Source: CAZBME01 sp964645835 (GTDB taxonomy: Bacteria > Desulfobacterota > Syntrophia > Syntrophales > UBA8958). From it: a stretch of 64,000 nt of DNA. Below, piece after piece: positions 12,205 through 21,400 of the stretch (positions are counted from its first letter, which is position 1; each line of letters starts with the position of its first letter). The translations under genes were made by a program, and so were the position numbers. The stretch is from assembly GCA_964645835.1 (NCBI GenBank), contig CAZYDG010000026.1:62001-126000 (forward strand), given 5' to 3'. The notes under the pieces were generated by a model. That model did no database searches. It was given only the letters and a program-made list of their open reading frames with translations, and was not told the DNA's origin.

Positions 12205-13565
12205 ACGTCATTACCACATCCGTCTTCGACATCTTTAAAATCGGTCCCGGCCCATCCAGTTCCCATACGCTGGGTCCCATGAAGGCGGCTTGCCGCTTTC
12301 GCCAATCCTGTTCCGAACTGAGTGATGAAACGCTTGATTCGGCAACATCCATAGAGGTTTATCTTTACGGGTCCCTTGCCACGACGGGAAAAGGGCACGG
12401 AACGGATCGTTCCGTCATCGCCGGGCTCCTGGGTTGGGTGCCGGAGAACGCCGATCCGGACGCCTTTGACGTTCTGGGGAAGGACCCGAAGGCCGTTTAT
12501 GAATTCCGGGCCGGGAAAGTCAGCCTCCATTTTACAGGCAATGATATTCATTTTGATATGAGTCCCCGTGATCTTCCCCATCCCAATACCCTAATTTTCC
12601 GTCTCAAGGGTCGAGACGGAATGCTCCTGGAAAAGGAATATTACTCCATCGGGGGAGGTTTTATACTCTGCAAGGGCGAACCTGAACTTCCCCGGCCAAT
12701 CCCGCCTATTCCATACGCCAACATGCACCAGCTTCGTTCCCAGATGAGCCGTCATGGCATTGGTCTGGTGGAGCTCCTCTGGCGAAATGAAACGGTCCTG
12801 TCGGGCCTGGACGCGGCCCAGGTGAGCGCGGGCCTCAACGGTATCATCGACGCTATGGAAAGTTCCGTGGAGCGGGGCATCGTTACCGAGACCATCCTGC
12901 CCGGTCCGATCGGTTTGGCCCGTAAAGCCTGTGTCCTCTATAACCGGTCGCGGAAGATGGCCGAATCTTCGGAAAAATTCCTGATCCTTCTTGATGCATA
13001 CGCCCTGGCGGCCTCTGAGGAGAATGCAGCAGGCCACCGGGTGGTCACGGCACCGACATCCGGCTCATCCGGGGTCATCCCCGGCGTAATCCATTTCCTG
13101 TCCAAGCACCTGGGTGTTTCCCGGAACCTGCTGCGGGACGGCCTCCTCGTAGCTGCGGCCATCGGCGGTATTGCCCGGCACAATGCCAGCATATCCGGCG
13201 CCGAGGTTGGCTGCCAGGGAGAGATCGGTGTCGCTGCTGCCATGGCGGCGGCCATGATCGCCCATATTCGGGGCTGTGAAATGGCCATTGTTGAAAATGC
13301 CGCCGAGATCGCCCTGGAACATCACTTGGGCCTCACCTGCGACCCCATCGGTGGTTTCGTTCAGATTCCCTGTATTGAACGCAATGCCGTGGGCGCCGTA
13401 CAGGCCTATAACGCCTATCTCCTGGCCTCGGCGGGAGACCCGGCAAAGCAGAAGATCGACTTCGACGCCGTCGTTGGGGTCATGCTGGAAACGGGCCGTG
13501 ACATGTCGGAGATGTACAAGGAAACGGCAAAAGCGGGGCTGGCGGCTTGTTGCATCAGGTGCTGA
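12201..13565 (+). CDS. sdaA: L-serine dehydratase (single-chain, 4Fe-4S type)
   Basis: 454 aa. Converts L-serine to pyruvate and ammonia using a 4Fe-4S cluster as Lewis acid. The N-terminal beta domain has the signature GPGPSSSHTLGPMKAA. The alpha domain has TAPTSGSSGVIPG and the cluster-type cysteines in GCQGE, TCDP and IPCIER. The chosen ATG overlaps the permease stop by four bases and has GGAGG about 11 bases upstream. Its coupling to a permease suggests uptake and deamination of serine as carbon and nitrogen source in an anaerobe. Confidence 0.93.
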   Translation: MNVITTSVFDIFKIGPGPSSSHTLGPMKAACRFRQSCSELSDETLDSATSIEVYLYGSLATTGKGHGTDRSVIAGLLGWVPENADPDAFDVLGKDPKAVYEFRAGKVSLHFTGNDIHFDMSPRDLPHPNTLIFRLKGRDGMLLEKEYYSIGGGFILCKGEPELPRPIPPIPYANMHQLRSQMSRHGIGLVELLWRNETVLSGLDAAQVSAGLNGIIDAMESSVERGIVTETILPGPIGLARKACVLYNRSRKMAESSEKFLILLDAYALAASEENAAGHRVVTAPTSGSSGVIPGVIHFLSKHLGVSRNLLRDGLLVAAAIGGIARHNASISGAEVGCQGEIGVAAAMAAAMIAHIRGCEMAIVENAAEIALEHHLGLTCDPIGGFVQIPCIERNAVGAVQAYNAYLLASAGDPAKQKIDFDAVVGVMLETGRDMSEMYKETAKAGLAACCIRC

Positions 13566-13573
13566 TTAAGAAG

Positions 13574-13601
13574 CACGGGCAAGACTTCGTCTTCGCCCGT
13601 G
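13574..13601 (+). terminator. hairpin after serine dehydratase, possible terminator
   Basis: CACGGGCAAGAC and GTCTTCGCCCGTG form a strong 12-bp stem with a 3-base loop, starting nine bases after the stop. There is no T-run directly after it, so it may be a processing or 3'-end stabilising hairpin rather than an intrinsic terminator. Confidence 0.5.
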
Positions 13602-13644
13602 GCACTCGATATGGGGTTATTTCCTTGGGCGAACCACGGCCACC

Positions 13645-13725
13645 TGTCGAGACGCCTCTCAGGCGTTATGGCAATCTATCTATAATGAGTAAAAGCAAGA
13701 TTGCCGCGCTTCGTTCGCAATGACA
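13645..13725. repeat. TCATTGCGAG-family repeat (partial left end)
   Basis: GACGCCTCTCAGGCGTTATG, then GCAATCTATCTATAATGAGT, AAAAGCAAGATTGCCGCGCT and TCGCAATGACA. It is the same unit as at 27155-27237 and 38350-38442, with the left TCATTGCGAG degenerated. It abuts the miaA start. Confidence 0.8.
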
Positions 13726-13729
13726 ACAA

Positions 13730-14677
13730 ATGAAAGAGCAGCTTATGCCTGAAATAAAAAATCCACCCGATCTAATAATCGTCCTCGGTCCTACCGCCAC
13801 GGGGAAAACGGCCCTGGCCGCTGCCCTGGCCTCGAAGCTCGGCAGTGAAGTCATCAGCGCCGATTCGCGGCAGGTTTATCGCGGCATGACCATCGGCACC
13901 GGGAAGGATTATGCCGATTACATCGTTCAGGGCAGGACTGTTCCTTATCATTTGATCGACATTATGGAAGCCGGAACGGAATACAACCTTTTCCAATACC
14001 AGAAAGATTTCCTGAAGGTTTATGAATCGATCCGATCGAAAGGCAATATTCCCATACTGTGCGGCGGCTCCGGTCTTTACCTGCAAGCGGTTCTCAAGAG
14101 CTACCGGCTGATCGCCGTTCCTTTCAACCCGGATTTGAGAACGGAACTCTCGGAAAAAACGGACCGCGAACTGGCGGAGATTCTGGCAGGGATGAAATCT
14201 CTGCATAATGTATCGGATACGGATACCAGGAAGCGCATGGAACGGGCCATCGAGATCGCCGTATACGAAAAGGACCATCCTGACCAAATGACATTTCCGG
14301 AGATACGATCCGTCAATTTTGGGATTCACTTTGAGCGGTCAGTCATTCGCGAAAGGATCACCGAGCGGCTCAGGAAAAGATTAAACGAGGGGCTGGTAGA
14401 AGAAGTGGAGACCCTTATGGCAAGCGGGGTTTCTGTGGAAATGCTTAAGTATTACGGCCTGGAATACAAGTTTGTCGCTTCATTTATCAATGGTGAATTA
14501 TCACGGGATAAGATGTTTGAAGGTCTCAATATCGCCATCCATCAATTTGCCAAGAGACAAATGACCTGGTTTCGAAAGATGCAGCGGGAGGGTATGGAAA
14601 TCCAATGGATTGATGGCACACTCTCCACGGAAAGCAAAATCGGGCGGATTTTATCCGCTATCTCACACATATTGTGA
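13730..14677 (+). CDS. miaA: tRNA dimethylallyltransferase MiaA
   Basis: 315 aa (310 if the internal ATG at 13745 is used). Transfers a dimethylallyl group to A37 of tRNAs that read UNN codons. The P-loop GPTATGKTALA is at about residues 20-30, followed by the family motifs SADSRQVYRGMTIGTGK and GGSGLYLQA; the C-terminus has AIHQFAKRQMTWFR. No clear ribosome-binding site decides between the two starts, partly because a repeat occupies the upstream sequence. The homologue-like core begins at MPEIKNPPD, so 13745 is plausible. Confidence 0.95.
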   Translation: MKEQLMPEIKNPPDLIIVLGPTATGKTALAAALASKLGSEVISADSRQVYRGMTIGTGKDYADYIVQGRTVPYHLIDIMEAGTEYNLFQYQKDFLKVYESIRSKGNIPILCGGSGLYLQAVLKSYRLIAVPFNPDLRTELSEKTDRELAEILAGMKSLHNVSDTDTRKRMERAIEIAVYEKDHPDQMTFPEIRSVNFGIHFERSVIRERITERLRKRLNEGLVEEVETLMASGVSVEMLKYYGLEYKFVASFINGELSRDKMFEGLNIAIHQFAKRQMTWFRKMQREGMEIQWIDGTLSTESKIGRILSAISHIL

Positions 14678-14779
14678 TCAAGGTTGACATCGAAATATTG
14701 AAGGGATACTTTGACGCCGTTTTTCGAATAAAGAGTTACGATAGAAGAAGGACACCCATCATTTCGAAAGGTTTTCACA

Positions 14780-16609
14780 ATGGCCCTATCGCTTACCCTG
14801 AAAAAGACTACGCGCAGGATTCTGGATTATCTCAAGGGCTTCAGCCCTCGTGAAGATATCTTTGCCTTGGAGGGTGAAGCGGCGTGTTACCGGAAGAAGT
14901 GTTTTGAAGAAGCTGGAGAAGAGGATCCCCGATTTATTTTATCGAATTATGAGGCCTTTAAGGACCTGGACATTGGAGGCGTAATGGAAAAAGTCTTCGT
15001 CGCTGTTCCCAGGCAGTATGAAAAAGGAAAGGCCGCTGACTGGTCTTACATTGAGGATATATTTCGCTACCCCGTCAACGATCCTCATGAGATAGCCGAA
15101 AGGCAGGCGGCTATTTCGGAGTTGCAAACAGATGAAGCCTTGTGGAATTCGGTCCTTGCCGTCAAATCCAGCCTTGATATGTGTTTGTACGATGAGAGAT
15201 TCCGGAGCGCCGTGAACGGTCTCAAAGCCTTGCAGGATGTATCCAATATCATTGAGTTTGTCCTTAGTGTCCGGGAAATGTCCGAGCCGGCTTCAAAACG
15301 CCTCAAGCGTGTAAAGGATTTTGGCGTCAGGTTCGATGCCGATGATAGATTCTGTGAGGCGGAATCTTTTGTAAGGGCAATATATCTTCCTTATGGATTA
15401 GGCAACGCTATAAATGACAACATGGACTATCTGCAATCCATCAGCAGCGTGGGCTCGAGAAGAGAGTTCTACGGCGGCAATCGGTTCATTTTAGAGGCCA
15501 CGGAGCGAATGATCACGGAAGAGCCCTTCAGACGATTCGTCAACGATGAAGCGAGGGCCGTCGAACTTCTTCAGACCATGAGGTCCAAACTCGGTGTCTG
15601 GCACAAAGAGATGTTTGGTTTTCGTCTCAGCGGGTTGGACCTTGAGTCGTGGGGAAAAAACGAACGAAAGCGTTATGGGGATTTGATGGAATATTGGCTT
15701 TTGCTTGTTAATGAAGCCCTCTATTCACGGGTCCCCGGACTGGAGATCGGAGAACTGTCTCGGGAACTCGGCTTTTATCTGGGCGCGGCGGCAGTACAGA
15801 GAAAGTGGGCGGCGGAAGGGTTCCCCGTAACCAACCCGAAAATCATCGACAGAAGAGAACTCAAGGCCGCGATTATCAGGTCTGCCAATACGTCCCTCAT
15901 GGAAAGGCTTTGCGGTGATCGTATCGTCCACAATGATATCGTATCGGACAGGGATCACAACCTGTTTGTAATCACGGGGCCCAATAACGGCGGAAAAACG
16001 ACCTATATTCGACAAGTAGGGCAGATGTACTGGCTCGCCCATGTAGGTATGGGCATTCCGGCGGACCGTGCCGAACTGAGTGCCATCGACGCGATTTTCA
16101 CGTCTTTCAACACGGAAGACAATATAGAGGAAGGCACCGGTTTATATCTTACGGAATTGAAGCGGATATCGCAGTTTTCCCGGCCGGCGGCGGGACAACC
16201 CCGAATGTCCCCTTATTCGATTATTTTTTTCGACGAGTTTGCCAATGGAACCGACCATGAAGAGTCGGTTAAGCGAACGAAGATCGTTTTGGAATATTTG
16301 AGCCAAAAAGGCGTGACGGCTTATTTTACGACCCATAAACATGAGATCGCCGACATGGTCGAAGCGGGCGAGCTGCCGGGGGCGGTAAATCTCGGCGCTG
16401 AAGTGAGACAAAACGGAGATGTTGTTGAAACGACATACCGGATCATGAGGAACGCCAAGGAGGGAAGCTATGGCCATATTCAGGCGGAAGCCATGGGCAT
16501 TACCCCTGAATCGCTGCATGCACATCTAATGGAAGAAATCGCCCAGGGGTTGTATCCTGTTGAAGACACAAGGGTCGAGACAGTTGGGAAACGTACCGCA
16601 GATCATTAG
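14780..16609 (+). CDS. MutS-family ATPase lacking the mismatch-binding domain
   Basis: 609 aa. The C-terminal half is the MutS ABC-type ATPase (domain V): Walker A TGPNNGGKTT near residue 400, Walker B IIFFDEFANGT near 482, and the following FTTHKHEIADM. The N-terminal half is helical, fits the core/lever domains, and lacks the Phe-x-Glu mismatch-reading domain of MutS1. No C-terminal Smr nuclease is seen, which argues against MutS2. Members of such minor MutS branches have uncertain roles in recombination or repair. It follows miaA by about 100 bases and ends 12 bases before an RluA-type gene. Confidence 0.85.
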   Translation: MALSLTLKKTTRRILDYLKGFSPREDIFALEGEAACYRKKCFEEAGEEDPRFILSNYEAFKDLDIGGVMEKVFVAVPRQYEKGKAADWSYIEDIFRYPVNDPHEIAERQAAISELQTDEALWNSVLAVKSSLDMCLYDERFRSAVNGLKALQDVSNIIEFVLSVREMSEPASKRLKRVKDFGVRFDADDRFCEAESFVRAIYLPYGLGNAINDNMDYLQSISSVGSRREFYGGNRFILEATERMITEEPFRRFVNDEARAVELLQTMRSKLGVWHKEMFGFRLSGLDLESWGKNERKRYGDLMEYWLLLVNEALYSRVPGLEIGELSRELGFYLGAAAVQRKWAAEGFPVTNPKIIDRRELKAAIIRSANTSLMERLCGDRIVHNDIVSDRDHNLFVITGPNNGGKTTYIRQVGQMYWLAHVGMGIPADRAELSAIDAIFTSFNTEDNIEEGTGLYLTELKRISQFSRPAAGQPRMSPYSIIFFDEFANGTDHEESVKRTKIVLEYLSQKGVTAYFTTHKHEIADMVEAGELPGAVNLGAEVRQNGDVVETTYRIMRNAKEGSYGHIQAEAMGITPESLHAHLMEEIAQGLYPVEDTRVETVGKRTADH

Positions 16610-16621
16610 AATCCGAACATC

Positions 16622-17560
16622 ATGACGCGGGCGCGAATCATAAAATCCAGGGTTCCTCACCTTCAATCGATGGAGCGCCTTGACGGCTATTGTGCCGGTC
16701 GATTCACCTATCTGACGAAAGATAAGTGGTGTGAAGAGATTCGGAACGGAAAGGTCTCGCTCGATGATGCGACGATCCTCGATCCTGCAACCACGATCAA
16801 AGGCGGTGAGATGCTTGCTTTCGACGGAAGCGGGATCGTCGAACCGGAAGTCGACGGAAAGATAACTATCCTCTATGAGGAAGAGTGGTTCATTGCCATA
16901 AGTAAAACAGGAAATCTCCCGGTGCATCCCGCAGGACGGTATTTCAACAACACGCTTTTGGCAATCCTTGAAGAGCGTTACGGACGCAAGATCTATCCTG
17001 TGCACCGCCTCGACCGCGAGACATCGGGGGTTATGCTTGCCGCATTCGACGGGAGAGGCGCGGGCAGCTTGTCCGAGGCGCTTTCCAAGGGATCGAAGGA
17101 GTATCTTGCGCTCGTGCACGGGAATTTCCCGGATCGCGAGCTGACCGTCGATTTACCCCTGGGGCGTGATATGGGATCTGCTGTGAGAAAGAAACGCAGA
17201 GCATGGCCGGGTGGAACGGAAAAGGCCGTGACGCGGTTCATGAAAGAACACGCGATTGGTGATATTTCGCTCGTCCGGTGCTTTCCCGAAACGGGAAGGC
17301 TTCATCAGATACGCGCTCATCTTTTGGCCCTGGGTTTTCCTATAGTCGGCGATAAACTCTACGGCAGGGATGAGGCCGCATTTCTCACCTTTATCGAACG
17401 CGGGCTCACCGCAGAACTGGAAAAGTCTCTTGTTCTGCCGCGCTGTGCCTTGCACTCCGCTAAACTCGCCTTCTTTCACCCCCAAAGCAAAAAAGAGATG
17501 ATTATCCGTGTACCCCTTCCTGAGATGTTTGCGGGCTTTATCAAAAAGAATGGCAGATGA
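16622..17560 (+). CDS. RluA-family rRNA/tRNA pseudouridine synthase
   Basis: 312 aa. The catalytic motif HRLDRETSGVML (Asp near residue 129) is the RluA/RsuA signature, followed by ALVHGNFPD and the GRLHQIRAHLLALG motif near residue 225. The N-terminus may contain a reduced S4-like domain. It isomerises specific uridines in rRNA or tRNA; the target cannot be told from the sequence. Starts 12 bases after the MutS-like gene, so the two are probably cotranscribed. Confidence 0.9.
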   Translation: MTRARIIKSRVPHLQSMERLDGYCAGRFTYLTKDKWCEEIRNGKVSLDDATILDPATTIKGGEMLAFDGSGIVEPEVDGKITILYEEEWFIAISKTGNLPVHPAGRYFNNTLLAILEERYGRKIYPVHRLDRETSGVMLAAFDGRGAGSLSEALSKGSKEYLALVHGNFPDRELTVDLPLGRDMGSAVRKKRRAWPGGTEKAVTRFMKEHAIGDISLVRCFPETGRLHQIRAHLLALGFPIVGDKLYGRDEAAFLTFIERGLTAELEKSLVLPRCALHSAKLAFFHPQSKKEMIIRVPLPEMFAGFIKKNGR

Positions 17561-17579
17561 TCCAAACCTTTCTTTCCCT

Positions 17580-18323
17580 CTAACGGAATTGACTCTTCAT
17601 CTCCTGTTTTCTTTGTTGGACTTCCAGCAACCTGGCCTGCCGTGATTGGGGCAGGGAACCGGGAACCAAGCCGGTTATTGCTGCCGGTGGCTGCATCGAA
17701 GCAGGATATAAAGACTGTGTTGCGGCAGATAAAGTGTGTCGCTCTGCCTTGGAATCTGATTGTTGAGTAAGTGTCTTAGACACAAATGCCGCATCACTTG
17801 CCATTTCAAAGTTTTTTCTTTTTTCGCCTTCCTCCAGCTTAACGAAAAATTTGTCATTTCCCCTGGCCAGCATTATATGATTAGCTTCAATGCGCTGTAG
17901 AACGTAGCCGCCAAATTGCTCGCCCTGTCGCAAAGCGATTTGCCTTTTGCCCCTACCTGGTGTTGTTTGGGGTGCTTTTTTATCTTCGACAAATGCAATG
18001 CCCATATTATCGGAAATCACTATGCCATAGAGAATCACTTCCGGCCGAATGACTACGGTCTCGACCTTCTTTAGCGGCGGAATTCTTCTCTCCGGATGAA
18101 AGAGATTCTCATCGCTGATGATTGCATAGTCGATTGCAGAAGTGTTTGGAGACATTGGCGGCTTCGTGGTCGATCCCGCAAATGATTCTTGTGCAGGAGA
18201 CAGGGGAGCATCAAGGATAGGCGTATAAAAAGATTCGGTAGTGAAAAAGAATGATGTCATGACGGCCAGGGCCAGAAGCACATTCAAGACATTGAAATTT
18301 CTAAAAACACGTCCGAATCTCAT
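17580..18323 (-). CDS. GspC/PulC-like inner membrane protein
   Basis: 247 aa. One N-terminal membrane segment (about 12-29), a Pro/Ser-rich linker, then DENLFHPERR and a homology-region-like domain (VILYGIVISDNMGIAFVEDK to VLQRIEANHIMLARGND), as in type II secretion GspC. In that system GspC links the inner membrane platform to the outer membrane secretin. The C-terminal 80 residues are Gln/Ser-rich and lack a PDZ domain. No other gsp genes are nearby, so it is an orphan or serves a distant locus. It lies just downstream of the secreted multicopper oxidase, beyond that gene's terminator. Confidence 0.65.
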   Translation of the reverse strand: MRFGRVFRNFNVLNVLLALAVMTSFFFTTESFYTPILDAPLSPAQESFAGSTTKPPMSPNTSAIDYAIISDENLFHPERRIPPLKKVETVVIRPEVILYGIVISDNMGIAFVEDKKAPQTTPGRGKRQIALRQGEQFGGYVLQRIEANHIMLARGNDKFFVKLEEGEKRKNFEMASDAAFVSKTLTQQSDSKAERHTLSAATQSLYPASMQPPAAITGLVPGSLPQSRQARLLEVQQRKQEMKSQFR

Positions 18324-18349
18324 CTACGTCGCTCCGACCGGTCATTGAA

Positions 18350-18381
18350 AAAAAGGGGGAGGTTGCTTCCCTCCCCCTTTC
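18350..18381 (-). terminator. rho-independent terminator of the multicopper oxidase gene
   Basis: AAAGGGGGAGG and CCTCCCCCTTT form an 11-bp stem around a short loop. Read on the minus strand, it is followed by eight T residues. It lies 55 bases after the oxidase stop and 27 bases before the GspC-like gene, so the two are likely separate units. Confidence 0.85.
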
Positions 18382-18435
18382 TGAAGATGATGGGCTGCAG
18401 CTTAAAGAAGCCTGCCCAAATTGTTATTGTGAATG

Positions 18436-21400
18436 TCAGAACGCCACTGCCATTGCCGTCGGTGTAACCGTATCAACCTGACTCCAGACTGCTCCATCCC
18501 ACTTCCAGAGGCCTTGGCCTGTATAGGTTGCATAGAGTTGCTGTCCGGAGACCGCCATGGTGGAAGGCGCAGCAGCATTGATTTGGCTCCACGCTGTTCC
18601 ATTCCACTGCCAGAGATTGGTTCCGTAGACTGCAAACAGCGTTGAGCCGGCCGCCAGCATAGTTGTCTGTATCGCAACATTGATCCGGCTCCAGGCGCTG
18701 CCGTTATACTGCCAGAGTTGCCCTCCATAATTGGCATACACATATGCGCCGGAGGCCACCATACTGGTGGGAATAGCGGTATTGATTTTGGTCCAGGCCG
18801 CAGACGCATCTTCCCATCTCCATAGACCGGCACCGGTATATGTAGCATATAAGAAGCGACCGGTGGCTGTCATGGTAGTCGGCGAGACTGCATTAATCTT
18901 GATCCATGCCTTGCCGTCCCACTTCCAGAGGCCATCGGCGCCAAAGTCGGCAAATAAATCATTCGTCCCAGCGGTCATATTTACTGGTGTGGCGCTGTTG
19001 ATCGTGGTCCAATTTAAACCATCCCACTCCCACAACCCGGATGCGCCGCTGCCGGTCATAAATAGGCCCTTGCTGGTTGTTGCCTTTAATACGGGGAAGC
19101 CTATACTGATCTTGCTCCAGGAAAAACCGTCCCATTGATAGAGAGCATCGTACACGGCATACAAAATGCCGCCGCTCGTTGTCATGCTGGTCGGCGATGC
19201 AATATTGATTTGTGTCCACGTGCCGTTGTCCCACTGCCATAGGGCTGCGCCTTTAACTGCATAGATCAGGCTGTTGGCATTCAGGACCAATGGCCGCATC
19301 AGGTCGAACTCCTCATGACCCATTATATGGCAATGCCAGACATATTCATGACCGAAATTTGTTTGCGGATTGGCCGCCGATACAGGCATTGTGACATCAA
19401 GCGGACGCACGCTTTCCGGTATGGCAAAAGGAGCTTCCGGTACCGTTGGCTTTGCCGCTATAACAATGTCTTGCAGTGGATTCATGCGCACTGTTTCCTT
19501 CCAGCCCATCTCTGTCGGGTCAGGCGGCAGGATTTCACCTGACCAGTTGATCCGGTTGACGACCTGCACATCCATCAAATGAAAGTGGATGGGGTGGGAA
19601 TCAATTCCGTTATGGGTTATTTTCCATAGCTGGATTTGGCCGTTCTTTAAGTTTTCTGTTGATGTTGCTGTGTATGGTAGGGGAACCGAGGGCGTCAGAC
19701 CGCTGGGATCCTCAGTCCCCAACATGGCATTGATTCTTCCATAGACCGGATCAAAGCCCTCATTGATTGATTTTCCCTGAAATGGTATTACCCGTCCGCC
19801 GACTGTCATGGACGTATCGGTGAGATGGGCATAAGTCCCGTTAGGAACAATATGGGCCGGCTGGGAGGCTGCATACGCAGTTGCCATTGAAGCTGCCAAA
19901 CCCGCTGGGATTGTCGTTACCGGGGCTGTCGCCGCCGCTGCCACGCGGAATTGCATAATTGTCCGTGTGTTCGGGCCGTAGCCGGCCAGAGTTGCGGGGG
20001 CGCCGCCGCTTAATGTCTGGTCCAGATTACCGGTAAAATAGTCATAGCGGGGATCGCCGCCCGGCAAGGCCGCCGGCGCATCATTATAGAGAATCAGCGT
20101 CTTGCCGGCCAGTCCTGTGAAATCGATCAGAACATCTGCCCGCTCGGCAGCCATCAATAAGAGTGTCTTGTTCGCTACATTACCAACGCCGTCAAAGCTG
20201 ATCGGTGTATTGGGAAGCGTTACCGGAGCGGGCAGGAAGCCGCTTTCCGTGCCGATAACAACCATCTGGGGCCCGGCCGTTGTCGGATCGGGCACGCCGC
20301 CGATCCGTCCATCCGTCGGCCATGTGTCCGGCCAGCAGCCGGTTGCCGGGTTAACTGCCTGAGTTAGAGGAAGCGCGCCCCCCACACCTGCCGGCGTCAC
20401 ATAGTTGGGTGTTCCCACAACAACACCGGCAGTGCACAAGGGCAATGCCGATGTAGCCGTGTGGGGAGCGGCATCGAGCATTTTCACTTCCTTCCCGCCG
20501 ATAGTGACGGTTGGAGCCGTAGTATAACCGGTGCCTCCGGCGGTAATTGTGAATCCTGTAACAGCGCCGGCTGCAATTGTCGCAGTTGCCGTTGCACCTG
20601 TGCCGCCACCACCTGTAATGTAGACAGGGGGTACAACGGTATAGCCGGATCCGCCTGTTCCAAGAGTTATGCCTGTCACAGCTCCGGCCGCTATCGTTGC
20701 CGTGCCTGTGGCGCCTGTACCTCCGTCAGCAAAATAAAGCTGCAGATTCCATGAGCGGTCGTTTCCTGCGCTCAGAATTCGGAAACGATAGGCTTTGGGT
20801 TCCACCGTCAAATACGGATAAGCCGTGCCGTTCACAACAGGTGTATCCATGAATGCTTCCGGAGTTGTTGAGATTGCCGGAAGTACGGGGTTTGTCGCCG
20901 GTGAAGGAGGCCAGACCAGCGGGCCGTAATCCCAGCGGCCCATCGGATTTAAGCCATTGGGTTTCAATAGATCCTGGTTCTTCTCATAAACATGGGGAAA
21001 CCACAGCTCCCCTGCAACAGCCGATCCACCGGCTGATGCCCATAAGGTATCTTGAGTAGCTATATTTGTGGGTACAAAAGTCTTGTCCTGGATGATAAGG
21101 GGGATTCCGTAGCGGAATCCGCAGACTGCCGCGCCACCTCCGGTGCAGATATTGGGCAGCGTTCCTGCGGTAATCAAACCCTCTTCTGTGGCGTCGGTAA
21201 GCAGGTAGCCTGCCGCCTCGCCGGCATAGACATTGAGGCGGGTGATGCCATAGGAGTGATCATGATAGAACATTAACCTGGCGCTCTGTTCATTGCTCCA
21301 GAAAAGTGTGGCCAGGCCATCGTTGATGTTCGGGGTGACGATGGTTTTACCCGTGCCGACCATATCGGGCACATTCTGAAAACTTAAACCTTTCTTGAAT

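Noticed and set aside
18731..20754. Plus-strand open frames opposite the multicopper oxidase
   Set aside because: They mirror the repeated propeller and glycine-rich insertion and have no independent features.
20461..20754. Phage tail origin for the glycine-rich insertion in the oxidase
   Set aside because: GTGGSGYT-type repeats occur in phage structural proteins, but nothing else phage-like is present nearby.
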